From assembly GCA_003526065.1 (NCBI GenBank), contig DQBD01000268.1, positions 1-5,289 of the forward strand: DNA of 5,289 bases. Reading direction: 5' to 3'. Shown here piece by piece: positions 1 through 5,289 of the stretch. The DNA comes from Gammaproteobacteria bacterium (GTDB lineage Bacteria; Pseudomonadota; Gammaproteobacteria; Immundisolibacterales; Immundisolibacteraceae). A program made the translations under genes and the position numbers. Numbering within the stretch: position 1 is the first letter of the stretch; the number at the start of each line of letters is the position of its first letter. Under the pieces are notes generated by a model. The model was not told where the DNA came from, did no database searches, and saw only the letters and a program-made list of their open reading frames with translations.

Positions 1-791
1 TCGTCGTGAATCTCAAAGAATGACGGCCCGTTCTCGAACGTAACCGTCGGCTCGATGGGCATCAGCTGCACGCCGTCGTAGCCGGCATAGCACTGCTCGA
101 ACGGCGTCAGCGGCTTGCCCTCGGTCAGCTTGCGGGCGATGCCGGCAAAGATGCGCGTCAGGCCGGCCAGCGAGGTCTCGGCGCAGGCCGTCGGCGGATG
201 GATCTCCAGCAGGTTCACCGACGGTTCGATCCACGCCATGCCGTCCGCGTCGCGCGGCAAACCCTGGAAATACCCCAGGTCCGCCCGCTCGCGGTTCAGC
301 CGCGCGCGGTCGTACAGCTCCGCCGGCGCGAACGCGCCAAACGGCGACGACCACGGCAGGTAATCCGGCCGTGTCCACCAGTTACCCTCGTTGTCCTGGC
401 AGCGCACCCAGTACAACGCCCCTACCCGCTCACGATTGCCCGCCGTCAGGCCGGACAACACAACCCAGTAGTAGTCGTCGTCACACACCAGCGGCACCAG
501 ATGGCGCCTGAACGGCAACTCCTGCATGGGCAGGTGGAAATCCACCTCTCCCAGCGGCTCGAACAGTTCCAGGAACACGCACTTCGGGTGAATGCCGCGC
601 TCGCGCACTTCCGGCAACCAGAAACCGAATGCCGTGGTCCCGCCATCGGCGACGTGCGCCCCCAGACGCCGGGCAATGGCGCGCGCCGCCTCAAACGGCG
701 ATTTCTGGGCCCGCTGTTGACGTGCCCACTCGCACAGTGCCGCCGTCTCGGCCTCCAATACCATCGGTCCGGGTGCAGTCGAATCCAGCAA
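1..791 (-). CDS. gghA: Glucosylglycerol hydrolase-like GH13-family protein (N-terminal part, cut by left edge)
   Basis: This is a long open minus-strand frame with no stop before base 1, so the gene continues out of the window. From a TTG at 791-789 it encodes 263 complete residues. GghA hydrolyses the compatible solute 2-O-alpha-glucosylglycerol to glucose and glycerol in the cytoplasm. The match is from memory of cyanobacterial GghA: residues 56-61 GFWLPE, 149-160 SPFGAFAPAELY, 171-175 DLGYF, 190-215 (Pro-Ser-Val-Asn-Leu-Leu-Glu-Ile-His, then TSLAGLTRIF) and 229-247 (LTP, YAGYDGVQLMPIEP) follow the family in order and spacing. The catalytic barrel residues would lie in the missing part. Start choice: GGAGG at 805-801 sits 9 bases before TTG 791. 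ATG 764 is the alternative and lacks a Shine-Dalgarno; GTG 824 is also possible. In-frame stops TAA and TGA lie just upstream, near 852-857. The gene is transcribed divergently from the amidotransferase. A different GH13-like glucoside hydrolase cannot be excluded. Confidence 0.75.
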   Translation of the reverse strand, partial: MLDSTAPGPMVLEAETAALCEWARQQRAQKSPFEAARAIARRLGAHVADGGTTAFGFWLPEVRERGIHPKCVFLELFEPLGEVDFHLPMQELPFRRHLVPLVCDDDYYWVVLSGLTAGNRERVGALYWVRCQDNEGNWWTRPDYLPWSSPFGAFAPAELYDRARLNRERADLGYFQGLPRDADGMAWIEPSVNLLEIHPPTACAETSLAGLTRIFAGIARKLTEGKPLTPFEQCYAGYDGVQLMPIEPTVTFENGPSFFEIHD

Positions 792-800
792 ACCAGACGC

Positions 801-805
801 CCTCC
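801..805 (-). promoter_or_regulatory. Ribosome binding site GGAGG supporting the TTG start of the gghA-like gene
   Basis: Read on the minus strand, GGAGG occupies 805-801 and is followed by 9 bases and then TTG at 791-789. The downstream ATG at 764-762 has no comparable purine-rich element. The motif therefore favours a non-AUG start that adds nine residues to the protein. Confidence 0.45.
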
Positions 806-997
806 GTATTGCGTCCCGGCACACCGGCCAGCGTGCCGACTGCTCCTGCTTTTATCACGACCGGCCGTGCCGGGCGAAACCGCGCCACCGCCCCGGTGAC
901 GTTCGACACGGGCGCCGGTGAAGGGGCGCGCGGTCCGTGGTACGTTGCCAGCGCGGCCGGACGCCCGCCCACCCACCGGCGACCGGCCGCTCATTCT

Positions 998-1001
998 GGA
1001 G
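998..1001 (+). promoter_or_regulatory. Ribosome binding site GGAG deciding the amidotransferase start
   Basis: GGAG is followed by 9 bases and ATG at 1011. This supports the 231-residue form over the GTG at 918, and the conserved Rossmann-like start of the GATase domain begins right after this ATG. Confidence 0.6.
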
Positions 1002-1010
1002 ACTGGACAC

Positions 1011-1706
1011 ATGGCAACGTTCCGCATCCACTGGCTGCAGCACGTCCCGTTCGAGGGCCTCGGCTACATCGCCCCGTGGGCACGCGAGCACGGCCACACG
1101 CTCAGCGTCACGCGGGTGCACGCCGGTGAGTCGCTGCCGTCTCCCGACGCCTTCGACTGGCTGGTGGTGATGGGCGGCCCGATGGGTGTCTACGACACCG
1201 ACCAGTACCCGCATCTGAACGACGAGATCCGCCTGATCGAGAACGCCGTCGCGGCCAACCGGCGAGTCCTGGGCATCTGCCTTGGCGCACAGCTGATCGC
1301 CGCCGCCCTGGGAGCGCGCGTGTATGCCTCCGGCCAACGTGAAATCGGCTGGTTTCCGGTCGAGGCCGTCCCCCGGGCGGGCAGTCCGTTCGCCGCCGAC
1401 CTCCCGACGCCGGTGACGGTGTTTCACTGGCACGGCGACACCTTCGATCTGCCCCCGGGGGCGCGCCAGGTGGCGCGCAACGATCACTTCGAGCACCAGG
1501 CATTCAGCCATGGCGAACGCGTCCTGGCGCTGCAGTGCCATCCCGAAATGGACCCTGCCGGCGTCATTGCCCTGACCGACCACTTCGGCGCGCGCCTGCG
1601 GCCCGGGGGCAGCGTGCAGTCCGCCGATGCCATGCGCCGTCAGACCCTGCACTTCGGCCCGGCCCGGCGCCTGCTCGAGGCCTGGCTGACGCGCCTGGCC
1701 GGCTGA
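1011..1706 (+). CDS. Class I glutamine amidotransferase, GMP synthase-like (free-standing GATase domain)
   Basis: The 231-residue protein is a single class I (triad) glutamine amidotransferase domain of the GuaA-like COG0518 group. Such domains release ammonia from glutamine and pass it to a synthetase partner, or act on gamma-glutamyl compounds. Visible motifs: MGGPMGVYD at 54-62 (oxyanion region), the nucleophile elbow GICLGAQ at 88-94 with Cys90, a HWHGDTF stretch at 139-145, and CHPE at 176-179 giving His177 and Glu179. The triad is therefore complete and the enzyme should be active. No ATP-pyrophosphatase or GMP-binding domain follows, so it is not a whole GMP synthase. After the catalytic His-Glu pair, a helical tail of about 50 residues is typical of this stand-alone group. 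GGAG 9 bases upstream fixes the start. The stop is four bases before the patatin gene, which suggests one transcript. The substrate and acceptor are not readable from the sequence. Confidence 0.88.
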   Translation: MATFRIHWLQHVPFEGLGYIAPWAREHGHTLSVTRVHAGESLPSPDAFDWLVVMGGPMGVYDTDQYPHLNDEIRLIENAVAANRRVLGICLGAQLIAAALGARVYASGQREIGWFPVEAVPRAGSPFAADLPTPVTVFHWHGDTFDLPPGARQVARNDHFEHQAFSHGERVLALQCHPEMDPAGVIALTDHFGARLRPGGSVQSADAMRRQTLHFGPARRLLEAWLTRLAG

Positions 1707-1710
1707 GCGC

Positions 1711-2871
1711 ATGGCCTCATCCCGCCCCACCCGCGGCCTGGGTCTGGTGCTGACCGGTGGCGGCGCGCGCACCGCGTACCAGGCAGGCGTCCTGCTGGCC
1801 GTGCGCGACTGGCTCGCCGCCCCGCGCCAGTCCCCGTTCTCGATCATCACCGGCACCTCGGCCGGCGCCATCAACGCCGGCGTGATGGCCGCTCACGCCG
1901 GCCGCTTCAGCCGCGGCGTGGATGGACTGGCGGCGGTATGGCGCGGACTGACCGTGGACGACGTGTTCCGCTGCGGTCACCGCGCCCTGTACGGGCGGGC
2001 CCTGCGCTGGGTGTGGGCACTGCTGCGCGGGGGCCTTGGCCCGCACAACCCGCGCGCCCTGCTCGACAACCACCCGCTGCGGCAACTGCTCGAGCGGCAC
2101 GTGAACTTCGCGCGCATCGCAATGCAGATTCACCGCGGCGCGCTGGACGCGGTGGCCATCACCGCCTCCGGCTACAACAGCGGACGCGGCGTTTCGTTCT
2201 ACCAGTCCGGCGACGGCATCGCGCCCTGGCAACGCGAGCGCATGCTCAGCCAACCGACCACGCTGACGCTGGACCACATCATGGCCTCGGTGGCGATCCC
2301 GCTGCTGTTCGAGGCCGTACGCATCGGCAACGACTGGTACGGCGACGGCGCCATGCGCGACCACACACCGTTGAGCGCCGCCATCAACCTCGGCGCCCAG
2401 CGCCTGCTGGTGATTTCCACGCGCAACTCCGAATCGGTCCCCGTGCCGCAACCACCGCCGTACCCGCAGCTGGGCAAGATCATCGGCTACGTGCTCGATT
2501 CGCTGTTCATGGACGGCATCGGTCCCGACCTCGAACACCTCGAGAGCCTGAACGCCCTGGTGCACACCCACGCGCCGCCGCAGCAGCCACCCCATCGCCT
2601 GCGGCCCATCGATGTGTGCGTGATCACGCCAAGCATCGACCTGCGCGACATGGCCGCGCGCTACACGCACCGCTTCCCGCCCGCCGTGCGCCGGCTGTTC
2701 AGTCGCATCGGTGCCTTCGGCGACCTCAGCCCGCTACCGAGCTACCTGCTGTTCGACGGCGCCTTCTGCGGCGAGCTGATCGCGCTCGGCCACGCCGACG
2801 CCCAGCGCCACAGGACGCAGATCATGACGCTGCTCGAAGCACACCCGGACTCGACGGCAGACCGGCATTAA
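1711..2871 (+). CDS. Patatin-like phospholipase (RssA/COG1752 type)
   Basis: The 386-residue protein is a patatin-fold Ser/Asp acyl hydrolase, a family that deacylates phospholipids and related lipids. The order is diagnostic: glycine-rich oxyanion loop GGGAR at 16-20, nucleophile motif GTSAG at 48-52 with Ser50, and the catalytic Asp motif DGA at 212-214 with Asp212. ASVAIPLLFEAV at 192-203, just before the Asp motif, is also typical. The C-terminal part (GYVLDSLFMDG at 259-269 and PSYLLFDGAF at 343-352) resembles the tail of about 390-residue proteobacterial patatins, so it looks full length. There is no signal peptide or obvious membrane segment, so a cytoplasmic or membrane-peripheral location is likely. 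The ATG is four bases past the amidotransferase stop and has no good Shine-Dalgarno, consistent with translational coupling. An AT-rich break follows the stop, so the operon probably ends here. The lipid substrate is unknown. Confidence 0.9.
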   Translation: MASSRPTRGLGLVLTGGGARTAYQAGVLLAVRDWLAAPRQSPFSIITGTSAGAINAGVMAAHAGRFSRGVDGLAAVWRGLTVDDVFRCGHRALYGRALRWVWALLRGGLGPHNPRALLDNHPLRQLLERHVNFARIAMQIHRGALDAVAITASGYNSGRGVSFYQSGDGIAPWQRERMLSQPTTLTLDHIMASVAIPLLFEAVRIGNDWYGDGAMRDHTPLSAAINLGAQRLLVISTRNSESVPVPQPPPYPQLGKIIGYVLDSLFMDGIGPDLEHLESLNALVHTHAPPQQPPHRLRPIDVCVITPSIDLRDMAARYTHRFPPAVRRLFSRIGAFGDLSPLPSYLLFDGAFCGELIALGHADAQRHRTQIMTLLEAHPDSTADRH

Positions 2872-2931
2872 CCATAAGAATCGAATAACAATATGAGAAT
2901 TAAATAATTCCCTGGCATATAAAGACTGCCT
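2872..2931 (+). promoter_or_regulatory. AT-rich putative promoter/operator region of cysH
   Basis: Composition switches abruptly here from GC-rich coding sequence to a strongly AT-rich stretch from about 2874 to 2923. TATAAA at 2918-2923 is a good -10-like box. The region 17 bases upstream (GAGAAT, 2895-2900) is a poor -35, as expected for an activator-dependent promoter. The perfect palindrome GAATTA-AA-TAATTC (2897-2910) overlaps the -35 position. GAAT also occurs at 2878 and 2883. Transcription would start near 2930, giving a leader of about 40 bases. A LysR-type regulator such as CysB, which controls cys genes in gammaproteobacteria, is an inferred candidate; I do not claim a recognised CysB consensus. 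Confidence 0.5.
2897..2910. repeat. Perfect palindrome GAATTA-AA-TAATTC, candidate operator
   Basis: The two 6-base arms are exact reverse complements with a 2-base spacer. The site lies inside the AT-rich island upstream of cysH, 7 bases before the TATAAA box. Its position and symmetry suit a dimeric transcription factor, but AT-rich palindromes also arise by chance in such a biased stretch. Confidence 0.45.
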
Positions 2932-2974
2932 ACCATGAGCGTCCACTCCCCTGACCTGCCTCCCTGCTCATGGT
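2932..2974 (+). repeat. 9-bp inverted repeat spanning the cysH start codon
   Basis: ACCATGAGC at 2932-2940 is the exact reverse complement of GCTCATGGT at 2966-2974. The right arm contains the cysH ATG (2970-2972). The 25-base loop is pyrimidine-rich and has no Shine-Dalgarno. In RNA the stem could gain one G-U pair (2941 with 2965). Folding would bury the AUG. The left arm contains its own ATG (2935), out of frame with cysH. Whether the structure forms or regulates anything is inference. Confidence 0.45.
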
Positions 2975-3710
2975 CTCCACAGACAAGCTCGAGCACGCCA
3001 TCGCCGTCCTGCAGGCGGCGATGGCGCACCCCCCCGCGCTGCACACCAACAGCTTCGGGCCGGAGGGCGTGGTGCTGACGCATCTGGTCACGCAACACGC
3101 GCCGGACATCCGCACCGTCAGCCTGGACACCGGCCGCCTGCCGGAAGAGACCTACGCTGTCGCCGAGGCGCTGCGGCGGCGTTACGGGGTGCAGATCGAC
3201 TGGTACTACCCGGACGCCGACGCGCTGCGCGCGTTCACGCACCAGCACGGCGTGAATGCCTTCTACGGCAGCACGGCGCTGCGGCGGAGCTGCTGCGAAA
3301 TCCGCAAGGTGGAGCCGCTGAACCGGGCACTGGCCGGCCACAGCGCCTGGGTGACGGGCCGGCGCCGCGACCAGAGCGCGCACCGCGCCGACCTGCCGGA
3401 ACGCGAATGGGACGAGCGGCGCGGCATCCTCAAGTTCAACCCGCTGGCGCAATGGACCGAGGCCGACGTGTGGGCCTTCATCCGCGCCGAGGACATCCCC
3501 TACAACGCCCTGCACGACCGCAACTTTCCGAGCATTGGCTGCGCGCCATGCACGCGGGCGGTCACCCTCGGCGAGGACCCTCGCGCGGGACGCTGGTGGT
3601 GGGAGCAGGAGGGTCCGCGCGAGTGCGGCCTGCACGGCCCGGCCCGGCCCGCGCCCGAGGGCGAAGAACCCACACCGGCCGCGCCCGTACTGCCGGACGC
3701 CGGCCTCTAA
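2970..3710 (+). CDS. cysH: Assimilatory adenylyl-sulfate (APS) reductase, [4Fe-4S] type
   Basis: The 246-residue cytoplasmic enzyme reduces adenylyl sulfate to sulfite with thioredoxin, feeding cysteine synthesis. Family landmarks appear in order: SFGPEGVV at 28-35 (modified PP-loop), SLDTGRLPEETY at 51-62, CCEIRKVEPL at 108-117, TGRRRDQS at 129-136, KFNPLA at 155-160, SIGCAPCTRAV at 188-198, RWWWE at 208-212 and ECGLH at 218-222. Cys108/Cys109 and Cys191/Cys194 form the iron-sulfur ligand set that marks the APS-reducing type rather than the cluster-free PAPS reductase of enteric bacteria. Cys219 is the catalytic cysteine. About 24 Pro/Ala/Glu-rich residues follow ECGLH, whereas many homologues end soon after it. 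An in-frame stop at 2952-2954 limits the start to ATG 2970 (or CTG 2964). No Shine-Dalgarno is visible. An AT-rich promoter-like region lies upstream, so the gene is probably expressed independently of the patatin gene. Confidence 0.92.
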   Translation: MVSTDKLEHAIAVLQAAMAHPPALHTNSFGPEGVVLTHLVTQHAPDIRTVSLDTGRLPEETYAVAEALRRRYGVQIDWYYPDADALRAFTHQHGVNAFYGSTALRRSCCEIRKVEPLNRALAGHSAWVTGRRRDQSAHRADLPEREWDERRGILKFNPLAQWTEADVWAFIRAEDIPYNALHDRNFPSIGCAPCTRAVTLGEDPRAGRWWWEQEGPRECGLHGPARPAPEGEEPTPAAPVLPDAGL

Positions 3711-3836
3711 CGGCCCACGCCGCCACCCGCCCCGACCGGGTGATGGGTGCATCCGCCGGCCACCGGTCCGCACCACCGTGACGTTGGCCTCACTCCGCCT
3801 GGGAGAACGCCCCGGGACATCTGCCTCCCGCCACGG
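3711..3836. other. Convergent spacer between cysH and the SLC13 permease
   Basis: These 126 bases lie between the two convergent stop codons and hold no gene I can support. No T-run-tailed intrinsic terminator is visible on either strand. The best structure is a 6-bp GC-rich hairpin at 3724-3742. Confidence 0.5.
3724..3742 (+). other. GC-rich hairpin downstream of cysH, weak terminator candidate
   Basis: CACCCG (3724-3729) pairs exactly with CGGGTG (3737-3742) around a 7-base loop, 13 bases past the cysH stop. It is followed by ATGGGTG rather than a T-run, so it is at best a Rho-independent-like pause element or an RNA 3' end stabiliser. Confidence 0.22.
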
Positions 3837-5289
3837 TCAGACGCCCAGCATGGGCGCCAGCACCGCCAGCGTGACCAGGGCGGTGACCCCGTGCAGCGGC
3901 ACGCCCAGGCGCAGGTAGTCGCCGAACCGATACCCGCCCGGCCCGAACACCATGAGGTTGGTCTGATACCCCATCGGCGTGGCGTAGCTGGCCGATGCGG
4001 CCATCACCACCGCCAGCAGCAACGGCCGCACGGCCATCCCCAGCTCCCCGGCCATGGCCAGTGTCAGCGGCACCATCAGCGCCGCCGCCGCGTTGTTGGT
4101 GATCAGCTGCGTGAGCAGCAGGGTCGCCAGATACACCGTCAGCAGCGCCTGCCACGGGCCGTGCCCGATCAAACCCTGCAACCCGAGCGCCAGCGCACGT
4201 GCGGCCCCGCTGCCGTCAAGGGCAGCGCCGATGCCGATCGCGGCACCGATCGTCAGCAACACCGAACCGTCCAGGCTGCGCCGCGCCGAGGTGAAGCTCA
4301 AGCATCCGGAAACGACCATCCCGGCGGCGCCGAACAGCGCCGCCGCGAGAATGTCCAGCAGACCGAATCCAGCCAGCGCCACCACCGCCGCGAGGATCGC
4401 CAGCGCCAGCGGCGCGCGCTCATGACGCGGCGGCGTGGCGCCGTCGATGGCGCTGATGAGCAGAAAGTCCGGGGCACGCCGGAAGCGTTCCAGGAACGAC
4501 GGCCGCGCCTCCAGCAGCAGGGTGTCACCGGCCCGCAGCACGATGTCACCGATCTTGCTGCGCAGGCGCTCGCCGCTGCGCGCCACGGCGATGATGGCGG
4601 CGTCGTAGCGGTTGCGAAAACGCCCTTCCCGCACACTCTTTCCGACCACCGGACAGTGCGGCCCCACCACGGCCTCCACCAGCTGGCGCTGGTTGCGGGG
4701 ACCGTCCAGCCTGAACACCTGGGTGGTCGCGGGGCTCAGACCGCGTATGCGATGCAGGTCCACCACCGACTCGACCGCACCGACGAACACCAGCCGGTCG
4801 CCGGCGGCGAGCACTTCGTCCGGCGCCACCGCCTGCAACAGGCGACCGTGGCGATCGATCTCCAGCAGGTAGAGCCCGCCGAGGGCCCGCAATCCGGCCT
4901 GGGCAATGGTCTTGCCGACCAGCGGCCCGCCGCCCTGCACCAGCATCTCGGTCAGATACTCGCGCGCCGCCGCCGTGTCGGCGGCCACCGGCACGCGCTC
5001 GGGCAGCAGCCGCGGACTGGCCAGCAGCAGATACACCAGACCGGCCAGGGCCACCGGCAGGCCCACGGGCGTCACCTCAAACATGCCCAGCGCCGGCTGC
5101 CCGGCGGCCACCATGAGGCTGCTGACCACCAGATTGGTGCTGGTGCCGATCAACACGCAGGTGCCGCCCAGCATTGCCGCGTGGTTCAGCGGCAGCAGCA
5201 ACTTGGAGGGCGAGATTCCGGTCCGGCGACACCAGTCCTTGACCAGCGGGATCAGCAGCGCCATCAGCGGCGTGTTGTTCAGGAACGCG
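3837..5289 (-). CDS. SLC13/DASS-family permease with two RCK_C (TrkA_C) domains (C-terminal part, cut by right edge)
   Basis: The frame is open through base 5289, so the N-terminus is missing; 483 complete residues are visible (numbered here from the first one, Ala at 5288). Residues 2-8 (FLNNTPL) and 48-55 (GTSTNLVV) form the first substrate-binding repeat. Residues 396-408 (LITNNAAAALMVP) and 441-446 (YQTNLM) form the second, giving the inverted-repeat symmetry of this family. Between them lie one membrane segment (about 70-92), two soluble RCK_C modules (about 105-180 and 200-272; each ends in a GDRLVFVG- or GDTLLLEA-type strand), and hydrophobic helices from about 291 onward to the C-terminus. 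Relatives of this architecture run to about 600 residues and include Na+/sulfate transporters of algae and cyanobacteria; others have unknown substrates. RCK_C domains suggest ligand-gated control. It converges on cysH, which makes sulfate or another sulfur oxyanion the leading but unproven substrate. A generic DASS anion permease is the alternative. Confidence 0.88.
   Translation of the reverse strand, partial: AFLNNTPLMALLIPLVKDWCRRTGISPSKLLLPLNHAAMLGGTCVLIGTSTNLVVSSLMVAAGQPALGMFEVTPVGLPVALAGLVYLLLASPRLLPERVPVAADTAAAREYLTEMLVQGGGPLVGKTIAQAGLRALGGLYLLEIDRHGRLLQAVAPDEVLAAGDRLVFVGAVESVVDLHRIRGLSPATTQVFRLDGPRNQRQLVEAVVGPHCPVVGKSVREGRFRNRYDAAIIAVARSGERLRSKIGDIVLRAGDTLLLEARPSFLERFRRAPDFLLISAIDGATPPRHERAPLALAILAAVVALAGFGLLDILAAALFGAAGMVVSGCLSFTSARRSLDGSVLLTIGAAIGIGAALDGSGAARALALGLQGLIGHGPWQALLTVYLATLLLTQLITNNAAAALMVPLTLAMAGELGMAVRPLLLAVVMAASASYATPMGYQTNLMVFGPGGYRFGDYLRLGVPLHGVTALVTLAVLAPMLGV

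Larger units (their letters stand above)
792..1010. other. Divergent intergenic region between the gghA-like gene and the amidotransferase
   Basis: About 219 bases separate the two divergent starts. I see no convincing gene here. A GTG at 918 would extend the amidotransferase by 31 residues, but that extension is Arg/Pro-rich and unlike the family. On the minus strand GATAAA (856-851), with a weak TTTCGC 17 bases upstream, is the best -10/-35 candidate for the gghA-like gene. No clear plus-strand promoter stands out; TGGTACGTT at 938-946 resembles an extended -10 only loosely. Short repeats are present: CGACCGGCCG at 858-867 and 980-989, CCGGTGA at 893-899 and 915-921 (22 bases apart), and an 8-bp inverted repeat at 953-960/983-990. 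All are GC-rich and may be chance. Confidence 0.4.

Noticed and set aside
918..1010. GTG start at 918 extending the amidotransferase by 31 residues
   Set aside because: The extension is Arg/Pro-rich and outside the family domain, while ATG 1011 has GGAG at good spacing.
13..1027. Several minus-strand open frames at 13-378, 446-1027 and 691-972
   Set aside because: They are Arg/Ala/Gly-rich and match no family. The frame offset from them carries the GghA-like motifs over 1-791.
855..1874. 339-codon minus-strand open frame antisense to the amidotransferase
   Set aside because: It is a shadow created by GC-rich third positions of the plus-strand gene, which has a full catalytic triad and an RBS.
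1717..2670. 317-codon minus-strand frame and a 316-codon plus-strand frame (1938-2888) over the patatin gene
   Set aside because: Both have low-complexity Arg/Ala/His/Val composition. The overlapping patatin frame has all expected motifs in order.
2935..3078. A 47-codon upstream open frame starting at ATG 2935 and overlapping cysH out of frame
   Set aside because: It has no Shine-Dalgarno and codes for a Pro/Ser/Arg/Cys-rich string. It is kept only as a note because its ATG lies in the left arm of the inverted repeat.
3692..3704. GCCGG-ACG-CCGGC hairpin at the end of cysH as a terminator
   Set aside because: It has only 5 bp, lies inside the coding sequence and has no T-run after it; such GC palindromes are common in this window.
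2868..3776. 302-codon minus-strand frame antisense to cysH
   Set aside because: It reads straight through the AT-rich promoter region and shows no recognisable motif; cysH on the other strand is unambiguous.
3801..3829. GGGAG/CTCCC pairing in the convergent spacer as a bidirectional terminator
   Set aside because: The stem is short, the loop is long and itself self-complementary (CCCGGG), and neither side has a T-run.

Overview
The window comes from a GC-rich bacterial chromosome with strong G/C preference at third codon positions. Gene content (assimilatory APS reductase, DASS-type permease, RssA-type patatin, a glucosylglycerol hydrolase relative) fits a proteobacterium, most likely a gammaproteobacterium. 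The glucosylglycerol-hydrolase-like gene would suit a salt-tolerant or halophilic lineage. This taxonomic guess is inference from protein flavour only. No rRNA, tRNA, CRISPR array, IS element or phage gene is visible.

Layout from left to right. (1) Bases 1-791, minus strand: the first 263 codons of a GH13-like protein that strongly resembles cyanobacterial glucosylglycerol hydrolase (GghA); its C-terminal part lies beyond the left edge. (2) Bases 792-1010: a divergent, GC-rich intergenic region with several short repeats. (3) Bases 1011-1706 and 1711-2871, plus strand: a class I glutamine amidotransferase (GMP-synthase-like GATase, free-standing) and a patatin-like phospholipase, four bases apart and probably co-translated. 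(4) Bases 2872-2969: a conspicuously AT-rich island with a perfect palindrome and a -10-like box, followed by an inverted repeat whose right arm covers the next start codon. (5) Bases 2970-3710, plus strand: cysH, an iron-sulfur APS reductase. (6) Bases 3711-3836: a short convergent spacer. (7) Bases 3837-5289, minus strand: the C-terminal 483 residues of an SLC13/DASS-family permease with two central RCK_C (TrkA_C) domains; its N-terminus lies beyond the right edge.

How the genes may work together. cysH reduces activated sulfate to sulfite. The convergent SLC13-RCK permease belongs to a group that includes Na+/sulfate transporters, so the right half is plausibly a sulfate uptake and assimilation locus; the substrate is not proven by the sequence. 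The left half pairs a compatible-solute breakdown gene divergently with an amidotransferase/patatin pair of unknown substrate.

Nothing here is clearly a new system. The most unusual sequence-level signal is the cysH leader: an AT-rich island with a 14-base palindrome, no Shine-Dalgarno sequence, and a 9-bp inverted repeat that would fold over the cysH AUG.
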